64,000 nt of DNA, from positions 14,632,001-14,696,000 of the forward strand of contig NC_046674.1 of NCBI RefSeq assembly GCF_003369915.1, given 5' to 3'. The translations under genes and the position numbers were made by a program. Positions 35,901-47,778 of this stretch are shown here, one piece after another. The notes beneath the pieces were generated by a model. It was not told where the DNA came from, ran no database searches, and saw only the letters and a program-made list of their open reading frames with translations. The stretch is from Drosophila miranda. Lineage: Eukaryota; Arthropoda; Insecta; Diptera; Drosophilidae. How positions within the stretch are numbered: position 1 is the stretch's first letter; each line of letters starts with the position of its first letter.

Positions 35901-38253
35901 GCACATACAAAACATGAAACCCCAACATGAATGCCCCAACTCCGATCCCCATTCATTCTGCAATCGCTTGGGGCTCACACAGTTCTCCGAATACATAACG
36001 AAATTCAAGACAAAGGGGAATGGGGATGGGGGTGGGGGGCCATGGGACCATCAGGAGCGGGCTAATCAGCAGATTTTCGTATTCGTATTCCCTTCGAAAT
36101 ACCGAAACATTCACACTCAGAGGGCGGCCTGACAAAATCGGGCAAAACAAAACCACCATCAGAAACTGTCATCGCTTAGAGGGAGCAAATCCCTGATAAG
36201 CAGAAGTCAAACCCCCTCTGTATGTGGAAGATGATTGGAAAAAAGTTCTAGAAACCGAATAGAGACGAATCTCTGTTCTAATAACCCCCGGCAACTGCAA
36301 TGGGACTACGTGATTAATGCCCGCAATCGAGCCCGCAAGCATGAGAATCCGACTAGGAATACGAATCCGAGTCCGAATCGGAATTGGAATTTAAACATGT
36401 GTGCACTTGATGTTGCCGGTGCCCCACAAGTCCAGCCAATCTCTGGGGTACACATCAGATGCCACGCCGGATGCTTGGCCGCATATAGTGTACATATGTG
36501 CCCCATAACTCGTACATAAAACAATACAAAGTTATGAAAGTGTGCCACAGGCCGACAACCGGCGATTCTTCGAGATCTTTGGAAGACCATACAGCACATC
36601 ACAGACCCGAATCCGAACCCGACCCCTTATCTGTCACATATATATATGTACCATGTACATACATATATAGTATAGTTTGTGGTTTTAAGACAAGTTTTTA
36701 TGAACAACAGATTCTCCAGACAGACGTCAAATTAGAAATTCATCAATAAAAACAATCAGCTCTCATTTGCATGCGAAAGAATTGGTGGCAGAATAAATTT
36801 TGGTTTACGCTTTCGATTCCTATGATATTCTGAGGAAACTTACGAGATTTATAAAGAATTATTGGTCATTTTTAAGAGAGTACTACTCGTGCTAAGGAAA
36901 ACCTATTGATAAATCCCTCATGAAAGTCTTCATGATCCCTTTGTCCTCTGGCAATACACTTTTTATTTGTATTAAATAGGATTTTCTTGGTCTACGAGAA
37001 TTTCCACCAGTTGAAAAGTCAGCTCGTAATGATTTATATAAGGAAAAATACACAAATTTCTGATGGAACTGCTTCTTTAAACAGTTCTAAAATAAGAAAC
37101 TGCTCTATAAACAAGCCTTTGATCCACCCCATAAACATACTTTATGGACTAACTGTGCGTCGCATTTGTTAATCTGTCGATTCTTTTCTTTCTTCTGGCA
37201 CTCATAACGGTTCTTGCGAAACCGCAAAGCCGATGCCAAGATTTTAGATATCGAGTGCTAATGAAACTAGACCTGGGACTAATGTGGTCCAATCTACATA
37301 GATGCTAAAATTAGTGTCTTAAAATAAACGGAAATATCTCACCTTAACGTCGTAAATGCGTGCTGAACGGATATAGCGGGCATAGCCATCGGTGGGTTCA
37401 GTGGCCACCGTGAATACTTCGACCTTATCTGCGGGATTGAGAGAAGATTATGTGGATTAGTGGATTGGCTTCATCGAATTGTATATAAGGGATCTAAGCC
37501 GAAACACACAAGTAAGATATTGGTTTGACGAGTCTTTTTGATCGTTTTGGCTGATTAACTGGTTTATTTTGCTTAATCAACGGGTTGAACGCGTTTGAAA
37601 CAAGAGAATAATGAATTGAGATTCATTAGAATCTGCTATTTCGGTACCGATCCGCATATGTGGATGCTCCTGCCATGCAATTCCAGTGTGAACGGCCCCA
37701 TACATCAGACGGAACGAAAACCAGAACAAGTGGTCGCTATAGCGACCTAAAGATACCTCTGCTTTACAGAAATGTGTGCCCAGGACTAGTCCAAAGTCTT
37801 CGTAATTACGAAAATTTATAATTTTTTTACATTCGCGGCCTAAAGGAACCCTTAATCTGCCCCACGGTATTACGGCAGATCCTGTGACTCTGCGATTGAA
37901 TGCCCATCCAATATACCCTTCTGCTGCACAAGTACAGGGTACTGGCAGCAGGATGGAATGCAGAAAGGAGGGGCATGAGAACATAAACAAAACCACAGTG
38001 AGCGATGGGGATGGAGGAAGTCAGTCGCCTTTGCATACAATATAATTTTCCATCTCGACTAATTCGAGAGATGCTCTCACTCATTGCAGTGCAGTAGAAA
38101 CAAACCATTCAAATTGGACTCTGCTGCAGAGACGTCGGCAGCAGCATCTGCCGCTGCGCCTGCATCTGCGTGGGCTCCTTGCGACGCCAGAAGCAAAAAC
38201 AATACGGGCAGCGCTCCAAAGCGCAACAACAATGTGCGCTCTTGTTTTTGCAT
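29917..38253 (-). CDS. Plod: Procollagen-lysine 2-oxoglutarate 5-dioxygenase (lysyl hydroxylase)
   Basis: Ten coding exons on the minus strand: 38253-38106, 37428-37343, 35535-35396, 35338-34807, 34746-34493, 34073-33972, 33907-33782, 31025-30899, 30693-30259, 30201-29917 (TAG). All phases agree; about 744 aa, the family length. A signal peptide ([15 protein letters not shown]) is followed by the N-terminal glycosyltransferase-like domain ([28 protein letters not shown], the DxD-like [10 protein letters not shown]), a middle region ([19 protein letters not shown]) and the C-terminal Fe(II)/2-oxoglutarate dioxygenase domain with the iron ligands in LRPHHDAST and GRLTHYHEG and the 2-oxoglutarate Arg in [12 protein letters not shown]. 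It acts in the ER on collagen lysines; in flies the main substrate is collagen IV. The 2.8 kb intron 33781-31026 contains two Ig-domain genes on the other strand. One donor (38105, GTTTGT) is atypical but phase and sequence require it. Confidence 0.95.
31361..32215 (+). CDS. Secreted single-immunoglobulin-domain protein (paralogue A, nested in Plod)
   Basis: Six exons: 31361-31472, 31546-31652, 31714-31795, 31857-31924, 31986-32061, 32133-32215 (TAG), 175 aa. A signal peptide ([18 protein letters not shown], cut near VAA/Q) is followed by a short basic stretch with one N-glycosylation site (NYT) and one I-set Ig domain: first Cys in [13 protein letters not shown], Trp in [12 protein letters not shown], second Cys in [12 protein letters not shown]. 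There is no transmembrane segment or GPI-like tail, so it should be secreted. It is paired with a close paralogue 0.9 kb downstream and lies entirely inside a Plod intron on the opposite strand. I recognise the family type but not a named gene or ligand. A poly(A) signal AATAAA is at 32275-32280. Confidence 0.88.
32275..32280 (+). terminator. Poly(A) signal of Ig paralogue A
   Basis: Canonical AATAAA 60 bases past the stop codon. Confidence 0.7.
33111..33665 (+). CDS. Secreted single-immunoglobulin-domain protein (paralogue B, nested in Plod)
   Basis: Two exons: 33111-33293 and 33357-33665 (TGA), 163 aa. A signal peptide ([21 protein letters not shown]) and a basic [12 protein letters not shown] stretch are followed by one I-set Ig domain: [12 protein letters not shown] (Cys), [14 protein letters not shown] (Trp), [19 protein letters not shown] (Cys). 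It is clearly paralogous to the gene at 31361-32215: both share GAKI..SHF(D/E)L, GNPRP..TW.KDGAE.YQH, IDP.TQMDAG.YEC and the R(S/G)F(K/R)TD ending. The intron before GAKI is conserved in position, but the three introns that interrupt the Ig domain of paralogue A are absent. Probably secreted; function unknown. AATAAA at 33720-33725. Confidence 0.88.
33720..33725 (+). terminator. Poly(A) signal of Ig paralogue B
   Basis: Canonical AATAAA 55 bases past the stop, ending about 56 bases before the Plod exon on the other strand begins at 33782. Confidence 0.7.
35536..37342 (-). other. Plod: Plod intron
   Basis: Intron of 1.8 kb between the second and third coding exons. AT-rich, with no coding or RNA feature supported. 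Confidence 0.7.
37732..37945. repeat. Palindrome-rich stretch in the first Plod intron
   Basis: Contains a perfect 16-base palindrome (37732-37747, GGTCGCTATAGCGACC), a perfect 14-base palindrome (37799-37812, TTCGTAATTACGAA) and an imperfect inverted pair TATACCCT...AGGGTA near 37911-37941. This density of dyads suggests a degenerate dispersed repeat; no ends could be fixed. Confidence 0.35.
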
Positions 38254-38995
38254 TCTGCTGGATTTTACGGTTCTGTTCACACACACAGAAAAAAAAAGAC
38301 ACTCTCACACACACGCGCGGAATAAATTTGTTAGGCACATAAATTTGTTTAGACAGTAGGGATATGAAGCACTTTGCGTTATAATTGTTGCATTTTCTGT
38401 TCCTTCAAGTGCACTAGATTTCAAGTGGAACAACTTTTTGATTCGAGCCGAACCCAAGAACCCCAAAAAGACGAATGAATGGACCCAAAGCGTCCCACTA
38501 GCAGGGATCCGACGCCCGCATCACAGCTGACGCGTCAGTGTTGCAAAGCGAGCCAGCGATAGGTCGATAGGCATGGAAGAAACTTCGAGTAAGTTTTGTT
38601 TGTTTGGCGCGCACTTTAAATTTATTAATAAATTCAGTGCCTGGCGACCTATATATATATAGTTACATGGGTGAGAATACACATAATGTTATTGTACATA
38701 TATTAGTAAATGTATATTTACAATTAACTGAGCGACAAAAGAAAGAACAGTATGGTAGGGGAGTTTCTCGAGTGTTTACCGTGAAAGTCGTGTCCGTTCA
38801 TTATTTTAGCTTGCCATCGCGCCAGAAATTGAGCATATATGTATGTATATTGTCTCATTTGAACAGGTTGTATCAAAAATAAATGGCATAACCCAACAAC
38901 AAAAAAACACTAAAGCCCAATATGTAATCGTGTTCGTTCCTAGAGAGGTGGTATCAGTTACGATGCAATTGGGGCCCAGACTCGGGTCCCACTGC
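38254..38995. other. Plod 5' region and Ube3a 3' UTR
   Basis: Plod transcription should start in 38254-38600. A DRE-like GTCGATAG lies near 38567. The minus-strand AATAAA (TTTATT at 38621-38626) is the likely Ube3a poly(A) signal, giving a 3' UTR of about 370 bases. The two same-strand genes are therefore very tightly spaced. Confidence 0.5.
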
Positions 38996-41900
38996 CTACA
39001 GCATGCCGAAGCCCTTGGAGTAGTTGATTGCCTTCAGCAGGCGCTCCTCCAGCTTCACCTTGCTGCTGTACTCCGGCAGCAGCAGGACATTGAAGCAGGT
39101 GTGCGAAGTGGGCAGCCGATCGCTGTCCGGCCCGTGCCGCGTGATCATCAGCCGCAGAAACTTGAGCCCCCCGAGGGGCACCCGGGCCGATCCTGTTGTG
39201 AATTCGAGCAGCTTGCGTTTCGACTCGTTCGGCATGGCATGCACAATCTTCCAAAAGTCCTTGATTATCTGCGTCTCGTCCGTGTAGCCGCCCTCGTACT
39301 CCGCGGCGTTCTCCAACTCCACAAAGTCGAATTCCTGCAGAGCCCAAAGAAAAGCTTTTAGCACCATTTGCTGCTCTTTGAGAATTTGTTAGCCTAGGGT
39401 ACTCACGCGACTGCCGCAGACCAGCATCTCGATCTCCTCGGGACGGAAGAGCAGCTTCAGCGGCGACTCGTCGGTGACCATCTCGAAGCCCTTGCGGAAG
39501 GAGTTGAACTGCTGCTGGATATTCTTGTTCAGCAGAAAGTCGGCGTACAGGTCCACAAACAGCTGCTTGTTGTGCTGCCCGACGAGTACCACGTCGCCTT
39601 GCGGCACCAGCTCGTGATCGACCATCTCACCGAACACATTGGTGTAGCTTATCTTGAACGTCTGATCGAAGACGTCCTCCATGTTCTCGCCCTCAAAGTC
39701 GAGCATCGACTTGAGGCTCGAGTACAGCATAGGACTGTAGTCGCGCAGATCGCAGAAAGTACCGCGATAGCCCAATAGCTTGCGGTAGACCACCATCGGG
39801 AAGTTCACAGCCAGAATCACGTTGTTGTAGATGGCCAATCCGATGATGATACCAATCAGAGTGAATTGTGCCCCATTCTCGAAGGGTGTGGCATTGAACC
39901 TTTTGAACGAGGGACGAGGAAACATGAGAGAGGGGCCACATGAATAGCAGGGGGCCTGGCACTCACCACATGTTGTTGGTCTCCTCCTGCTGCAAAAACA
40001 TGCCGAATGCCGGATTGAAAATCTCCTGAACGATCAATTGAAAGAACTCTTTGGATACGCCGCCCTCGTCGATGCCCTGCTCGCCGACAAACTCCACGAC
40101 CAGCTGCTTCTTGAGATCCTTTGGATTGCTCATGGCCACCAGTTCCAGCTGCAAGAAAAACCCCACAGTGCCCACTGTTAGATTATGGATCTTTTAGTAG
40201 AGTTCTCCGAACCGTTTGCTTACCCCCACGAGCGCATCGTTTATCAGCTGGTCGCGTCGCACGGTCAATTTGAGATCCGGCCGGTGGGTAGCATCCTGCC
40301 CGTCCTGGCCAAAGTTGTTGATGAACGAATAGAGCGTGGAGTAGCGCTCGCTGTACATCCGCATCCGGCTGTCGTAGTACAGGGCGTCCACCTTGGTGGC
40401 GGGCGTCAGGATGAATGCGTACAGCATGAAGGAGAAGTAGTTGCTGTGGCTGGAGCCCACCTCGCTCTCCATGGCCAGCGACTTGTACGAGAGGTAGTCG
40501 TGGTGCATCTGGATATTCTCGCTGAGCGCCTCGTTATAGAACTCCTCGAGAGGCACCAGCGGCTTGCGGCAGTCGATGGCCGACACCTTCAGCGCCTTCT
40601 CCATCTGGTCCTCGGCGAACTTGGGCACGTGGGGATGCCCCACCTGGTTGTACAGAAAGAGGTCTTCCTCGGGGGGCTCACCGTCCTCAGTACTGTCCTC
40701 TTCAATCTCCGCCTGTTCCTCCAGCGAGATCCGACAGGAGCGACGCTCCAGTTCGCTGGCCAGAATGTTGGCATAAAACACTATCTGCGGATGGAAGCGG
40801 GGCATGAGCAATGGGAAACCTTTTGCGCGGGGCGGGGCGATGGTTACCTTCAGAACTTTGGTCAAGCCAATGATTTGCTCGTTTTCGCGCATTGCCTCCT
40901 CGTCTAGCAGGACCTGGAGGGTGATCTGCTGCTGGCAGGAGGCGACCAGCGTATGCAGCTGGTCCGCGCAATGCGCCGCCCATATCCGGGCCAGACGCGC
41001 CTGCGCCATGACGGACATGGAGGCCGCTGCCAGACACAGCTTGGGCAGCACCCGATCCACGTAGTCCATGTTTTTGGCTGCGTGCAGAGTAGCGAAAAGG
41101 TCAAAAATGCATATCAATGGAAGTCCTCCACCGATAAGTGGCTTGGGGGGCTGCTACTCACTGTTGGTGGCCAGGTCAAAGCATATGACCAGACAGTGGA
41201 CGACCTTCTCCCAGTCTGGGGTGTACCGCCGCATGTAATGGATCCAGTCCGCCAGCTGGATGACGCTGCTGGTGAGCTTGTCGATGACAGTTCGCGATTT
41301 GGAGGCAAACAAGAGTTTCTGCACGCGTCGCAGTCCTTCAAAGTCCACCAGAGTGTCGCTGCTCAGCAATAAATCCTTCAGATGTGCGTTCGACGTTGAC
41401 TTGGGAGCCGGCTCCATGGGCACATCCTCATCATCGGCATCCTCCGGCCCAGCATCATCGTCATTGTCTCCGTCCACGTCTGCCACCGCTTCGGCTTCTG
41501 TGTCCGTACCTGCCAAGGCCTCCATTGCGCCTGCTTGCTGAGTGCTGTCCTCGTCTTTGTCGTGCTCTCCCTCCAGTGTGCGCAGCTGCTCCTTGTTCAG
41601 GGGCTCTGGAGGCTTGGCCAAGAAGATCGGCACGCTAGCTGTGTCCTCTTCTTCCGTGTCCGGAGTGCGCACAAAGCTCCTGCTCAGTCGTTCCACGCAC
41701 GAGAAGACATCCCCGACGGCCTGGTAGAGCTTGTCATAGCTGTCCTTCTTCACACACTCCTCGTACAGGGATATCAAACAGCTGGCCTCCAGGGATTTGA
41801 CTTCCGAAAGATTTTCTGGTGTGCACGCTCCAGAGGAGGAGGTGGAGGTGGAAGAGGCGGGGGCAGGTGCAGGTGCTGGAGCCACCAGTTCGGGCTGCTC

Positions 41901-42675
41901 CATTCGCGGCAATGCTGTCGCTATGGGACTTGGACTTGGACCGGGAACTGAAACCGATGTTGGACCCGGAGAGCTTTGCGACTGGGCGCTGGTTGTTGTT
42001 GTGGTGCTGGCGGAGGTGATGGTGCTGGTGGAGCTGTTGCTACTGCTGCTGCTGCTGCTGCTACTGCTGTTGCTTTCGTTGGGGGAAAGCATGTCGATAT
42101 CATGAGGGCTGTCGGGTCAGGAACGGATTAGGCGGAATAAGCGAATGAATGTGAGGATCCTACCTGATGGCTACTGGAGCGACCCGCTCCGGTTGCGGCG
42201 CGAGTTCGGCTTGCGGTGGCGGTTGCAGTTGCTCGGGATTCACGCACAGCCGGGCCTCCTGTGAGAATAGATGGAGTGCGCGGGCCGCCACCTCGTTGGG
42301 CGGCATGGGTGTCACCCTTCCGCTGGACGCGCAGTGGACGTTGGTGCACTGCTCATTGCCACATCCGGACTGCAGCTGGTGGAAATAGCACTGAATGAGG
42401 GTGCGCACAGTCGAGCGCTTCATCTCCGGTGTGGCCTGCCCACCGGGTGCCGTCGAGGTCGACGTCGATGCACTGCAGACGAAAGAGGAAATCGAACAGT
42501 GAAATGGTTTCGGGGTCTGGGATCTGGCATTATGCATGGGCGCACAGCACCGAACTCACCTTGAGACGCCTGGCAACGGAGACGCAGACGGTGACGGTGA
42601 CGGTGGCGGCGACGGTGCTGACGAAGTTTGCCGCGCCATCGGTTGATGGTCGCGTTCCTCCCCACTGTCGCTCAT
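38996..42675 (-). CDS. Ube3a: HECT-type E3 ubiquitin ligase UBE3A/E6AP
   Basis: Eight coding exons on the minus strand: 42675-42560, 42472-42164, 42108-41162, 41077-40848, 40784-40224, 40148-39967, 39899-39407, 39334-38996 (TAG), about 1058 aa with consistent phases. The N-terminus carries an AZUL zinc-binding domain (cysteines in [15 protein letters not shown] and in EARLCVN). A long Ser/Thr/Pro-rich segment and an acidic run (about 41405-41580) follow. The HECT domain spans the last four exons: [52 protein letters not shown], and the catalytic Cys in [14 protein letters not shown], ending KGFGML, the E6AP tail. It transfers ubiquitin through a Cys thioester to substrates in nucleus and cytosol; the human orthologue underlies Angelman syndrome. 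The start is the first ATG before a GTGAGT donor and is in phase. It is divergent from the FAM91 gene, with 1.3 kb between start codons. Confidence 0.95.
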
Positions 42676-44015
42676 TCTGCGACTGTTTCCAACCGTTCCA
42701 CAATGCTACACTCCCGCCCGGACTCGACGACACGGTTCTGCGAACTCTTTGGGTTGCGTGCTTCCTGCTGCCTGTGACCAAGCCGTCTCCTTTGTGTGCT
42801 AAAGTGCGATGCGAATTATGCACAAAAAAGGGTGCAAAAAAATCGATGTTGATGTCCCTGTCGTTCTCTCACTGCTCTGCTCGAATTATTGTTTGCTATG
42901 ACCTCTTTCCCGACGCGGTGCCTCTGCTTACAGGGCATTGGAAAATTATCTGTTGTCGTTCTATTCACTATTTTCTCTTTTTACAAATTATTTTAAAATT
43001 TTTACTTTTAGCACTAGACACAAGTGTGTTTATGAGTCGCAGGCCAGGCCGAATATTGAAAATCATCAACGACAAGTGTTTCACAGCACTCTTTGGCACT
43101 AACAATATTGTTACAGTACATACATATGTGATGTGCCAGTTTTTAAAACGTAAACGTACCAACACAATTTGAAGCGAGATCTCCCAGAGGCCTTCGGCAA
43201 GCTTATTCAAAAAATATCATAATACTCTACAAAATTTAAAGTAAATTAGCTCTGAATTCATAAAATGCATGCAGCGCATATGCTACAAAAAAAAACAGGA
43301 GCACGCATACACTCAAATACGCTGGGACCTCTAATCAAAAAGGATATCTCATGAGAACTCTCAGCCAAAACTGAGAGCTCCCAGAGTCGAAGACCGTTCG
43401 TTGCATGAGTGCAAGTGCTGCAGAACGCACGATACGGTTTATTGATATCGCCGCCAAGTCTATCGATTTTTCAAATATGCTTGGGGATCGTTTGAAAGTA
43501 AGAAAATAAAAGAAAATAGTTACATATATTTTTGTAGGCAAAGTAGGATGTGGAGAGAGTTTGTGTCAACTTATAAAATCATTGGAGCTCATAATTTCTG
43601 ATTCAACAAATAGATGATTCGTAAACCCAAATTATTCGAGTTCAACGTATTCCTTTTTTTCCTGAAAAAAATCAATAGCAAATAATAATAAGTATAATTC
43701 ACACCAATGCCCTCAGGCTATAATAACAACAAAAGGTATTTTAAATTCGTATTCTTCTATACAGATATCGCCAGTTATTACTTGACCTATCGCCAGTGCT
43801 GGAAAGCTCCAAAGTCAGACGGTTTTTATCAGCTGTCGCTTTTCCACTTCTTCCAATTAAAAAAAAAAAATATAATAAAATACAACGCAACGGATTGCAA
43901 GGAAAACGTTAAAACGAGGAAAAGATTAGAGGAGTGCCGAGAATTGTGAAGTGTATACGATGGAATGAGTTAATCCAGGACTAAGAGCAAACCGAATCCA
44001 GCGGCTGGCAACAAG
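42676..44015. promoter_or_regulatory. Divergent promoter region of Ube3a and the FAM91 gene
   Basis: The 5' UTRs and promoters of both genes must lie here. A DRE-type element (TATCGATT, 43461-43468) is near the middle, with a second AT-rich ATCG element at 43441-43450. Both are typical of fly housekeeping promoters. An imperfect inverted repeat lies at 43354-43383. No coding exon is supported. Confidence 0.5.
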
Positions 44016-46966
44016 ATGACGGAGAAAGACGAGATGGCTAACGGCGGCAGCAACAGCAACTGCCAGGCCCAACTGCAGCTCTGCGTGCGTGGAAATGTGT
44101 CATGGCAGCAGCTGCCCGTGCACCTGCGGTCGGTGCTGCACAACAATCAGCGCGACTACGAGAAGTTCGTGTTCAACTACAGCCTGAAGAACCAGCTGCG
44201 CTTTCGGGGAAACCTGGCCTCCAAGGTGTTCCGCCAGGAGCAGCGCTACTACGAGCTGCTCATCCAAAAGAACATCAACGGGCTCGGGGTCTTCCCCTAC
44301 CACCTGGCGGACATTGTGACCAAGGGACTGCGCTACACGCCCTTCAACTACTATCTGGAAGTGCTCAGCCAGCTGCTGCGCAGCGACAAGAGCTACGACA
44401 CGCTGCCCAACTTCACGGCGGCCGACTGTCTGCGGGTCCTGGGCATTGGCCGCAATGAGTATCTGGGCCTGATTAGCAATCTGAAGACACACACCACGCG
44501 CACTCTGCTCTTCAGCGCCAAGCCGAATCCGCATGACTTCTTGCCGCGCGTCCCCGTGCTGGTGCACGTCGAGCCCTGGTGGCGCATAGACATCGGCTTC
44601 GTCCTGGAGACGGACATTCGCTATGTGTCCCCTTCGGAGCGCAGCTTGCTCGATGACCTCATCGATTTCGGTGCCCAGCCGGCGGGCAAATGTGACTACC
44701 ATGTGGTGCACAGTCTCTACCGCAGGGGTCTGATATATCTGGACGTGCCCATCTGCGGGGAGGATCGCATCTCCATTCCTCCCCTGCGGAACTTCGTGAT
44801 GAACCGCGTTAGCGGCGATTACTTTGAAAATCTGCTGTATAAGATCTTCGTGAGCGCCGACGAGCACATGACCATCGCCGAGCTTGGCCACATGCTGCAG
44901 TTGGATCTGGACTGCGTGAAGCAGGCGATTTCGTTCATTTGTCGCCTGGGATTCGCCCATCGCAAACACGATTCTGGACAGGGCCAAGACCAGCAGTCTA
45001 ACCATCCCAGCTGGGAGAGCTACAACCTGCAGCAGGTGCCAGAGACGCCCCAGATCACGCCACTCAACTACAACCTGCACGCCGGCAGCTTCGACTTTGA
45101 CCAGCAGCAGCAGCCGCAGCCGCAGCAGAGCCCCAAGTCCCCCAAGACGCCAAAGGCAGCGACACAGCCTCAAGAAAAGGACAAGGACAGCAGCTCGATT
45201 GGCTACCTCTCCTCGGATGGGAACACGAGCGACTTTAGCTTTGCCAATCTGAACACTACTCCCACGGGGACTGGCCCAAACGCCAATAACAGCGACGAGC
45301 AGGATGTCAGCTCCGAGCTGGAGGATGTAAGCGAGCGCACCACAACCATTAATTCCAAGAAGCCAATGGCAGCAGGTACGGCGGCGGCGGCAACGATGGC
45401 TCCTAAAAGCGGCAAGCGCGTGGGTTTCCTGTTCGACTCGACGCTCACCGCATTCCTGATGATGGGCAATCTGTCGCCGGGGCTGAAGAACCACGCCGTG
45501 ACCATGTTCGAGGTAGGAAAACTGTGCGAGGAGAGCATGGACAGCTTTCTGACCGAGCTGGAGCAGGTCTCGCTGCTGGACGCCGAAGGAGAGGGCGATG
45601 TGTCGAGGTACTTTGCGCATGCCGTGATCCTCAGGTCGACAATCTGCTCGCTGCGACATCTGGTGCCCGGCGGTCTGGACCTGTTGCGGCTGGAGTGCCT
45701 CGAGGGGCTCGACAGGCAGACGCGCGATCGTGTACTGGAGAAGAAGTACAAATTTATCATCTCGGCCTCGCCGCTGACCGCTTCACTGAGCCACACCTTC
45801 AGCATTCCGTTCTTTGGACAATTCCTGCGCAGCTCGGATGTCGCGCCATTGTGGTGCAAGCTGTTCTTCAACCATATCACAGGTGCGGCAAATGCAATAA
45901 CTCCCCCACTGGCTTTATTCTATATATTTTCTTACATTTATTAACAGGCTATGGTCCTCCCAGTTTGCTGCTGTGTCGCGGCACTGTGCTGAAGACCCTG
46001 CCACGCCTCTTTCTGGGCTATGGCAAGCTGCTGGTGAACATTCTACACTCAGACTCGTACGTCCTCAACTCGGAGAGCTTCCGCAATCTGAACGAGCAGT
46101 TGAAGAACGGCTGTGTGCTGCTCCAGGGCTATGGGATCCGCTGTCCTGGCACCCTCCACTACGAATCGTTTCCATTCCAGCCCTCTGATGGGCGCCAAGT
46201 CAAGTGGGCGGCCCATAGGGCCATCCAAAAGCTGAACGCCCTACTGGACCTGCGCCAGCAATGCGGCTACATCACATTCCTGAACACGGGCGTGCCCGAT
46301 CTCGGCTGCGAGGAGTACGAACTGCAGGTGAGACTCAAGCCACCGCAGCGCAAACGCTCCTCGCTACCAGCCAGCAACAAGCTCATCAACCAAGTGCCAA
46401 CCAGTGAGGCGACGACACCCGCCACAGAGCTGACCAGCTACCAGCTCAAGAGTCCCGACGAGAACCACTTTGCGGCCACACCCGAGCATGGACCGGCCAA
46501 TGAGTTTACGGCGCCTGACTGCAGCCAAGTGCTGGCCAGCGAGCTGGCCAAGTGCAGCCAATCATCGCGTCATGCCAGTCGCGCCGACCTGCTCTCGCAG
46601 AGCTCCGTGGAGATACCCATTGCTATGGAGGACGGATCCGGAGAGCCAGAGGCCTCCACAGAGGAGTGGACCCTGCTGGACGTCAATTTCGGTGTCCCGC
46701 TCTTCGATGTGGACACCAACACAAGAATTTGCGAGCATCTGGTGCATGGCCTGTGCAGCGACTCTAATCTGGAGGTACTGTCCAACTCCGCCGAGCAGAC
46801 GCGGGCACTTTTCCTCGAATTTGTGCGGCAGTGTCTATATTTTGAGGAGGATTCATCGACGCCGGAGCAGCTGCTTCAGCCGCTCCAGGCGGCCAGGCCA
46901 CTGCCCCATCCGCGCATCAATCTGGCATTCGAGAACGGACACGTATGCTATTGGAACGGGCGTTAA
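44016..46966 (+). CDS. FAM91-family protein (FAM91A1 orthologue)
   Basis: Two exons, 44016-45882 and 45948-46966 (TAA), about 961 aa against 838 in human. The N-terminal FAM91 domain is unmistakable: NQRDYEKFVFNYSLKNQLRF, YYELLIQKNINGLGVFPYHL, WWRIDIGFVLETDIRY, and a winged-helix-like EHMTIAELGHMLQLDLD segment. The C-terminal domain contains GKRVGFLFDSTLTAFLMMG, MESFLTELE-like DSFLTELEQV, GYGPPSLLLCRGT and FLNTGVPDLGCEEYEL. A Gln/Pro/Ser-rich insert (about 45100-45370) separates the two and accounts for some of the extra length. In mammals FAM91A1 works with TBC1D23 and the WDR11 complex to capture endosome-derived carriers at the trans-Golgi. The ATG at 44016 has an in-frame second Met seven codons on. 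The donor at 45883 (GTGCGG) is weak but confirmed by phase. Confidence 0.92.
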
Positions 46967-47486
46967 ATTAGTGTATCCCCCCAATACAGCCCCCAGTACA
47001 TGTCCAGTCCAGCTTTTCAAGAGTATTCTGTGTACTTTCCAAGTTACTTATCAGTTCAGTTTCTGTACAGTTCCAAGAAGAGACGCGATAAAGCGCGATA
47101 AAGCGCGATAAAGCGCGATAAAGCGCGATAAAGCTTTTACACAAACCCAAAAACACACACACACACACACATCCCAGATATATATATTTATGTATACGTA
47201 TATACCGACTATATATCCGATAATACAGTATGCTACCCATCAACCAAGCTCGGCATTAGTCAGCGTCAAACCCAATACGCCAGAAGGTTTTCGTTAGTTT
47301 TTTTTATTATGTATTTTTATTAGCTCTGTAAGTTCTGTTCGGGGAGACAACAAGATTGGCAATATGCCTTCAGAGGCATTGAATCCTGATACCAACATAC
47401 ATACACACGAATGTATGCATGCATGCATATATAAAATGCATAACTATATATAAATATATATGTATATGTAATTGTGTCTGAATAAA
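46967..47486 (+). other. 3' UTR of the FAM91 gene
   Basis: AATAAA at 47481-47486 is the best poly(A) signal. The UTR holds a 10-base tandem repeat (47084-47134) and a CA run (47152-47171). Confidence 0.6.
47084..47134. repeat. GCGCGATAAA decamer tandem repeat
   Basis: Five essentially perfect head-to-tail copies of a 10-base unit in the FAM91 3' UTR, roughly one helical turn each. Confidence 0.9.
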
Positions 47487-47778
47487 TGCAATTTTAAAAC
47501 CAAAAAACCCATCACCTTTCCCTCTACACAGTCTTAGTTGCACTGAAAGATATGCTCAATCAATATTTATCTTTACTAAATTTTTTTATTTAAACCAAAC
47601 GGAAAAATATGCTTGTATTAGTGCCGACCACTGCTTAGTTCGGGCGATATTTCCAGCTTGCATAAGCTGCTTGCCACGTATCGGTATCTAATGCCATTTC
47701 GTGTTAATAATTTGTTTCTTGTAATAAATAATTAAGACGGGCCTTAATGGGATTAATATATTTGAGCTGCGCGCGCAT

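Noticed and set aside
44100..45659. A 519-codon open frame antisense to the FAM91 gene
   Set aside because: It is the shadow of a GC-rich, codon-biased exon: composition mirrors the sense frame, there is no family similarity, and the sense frame is an unmistakable FAM91 protein.
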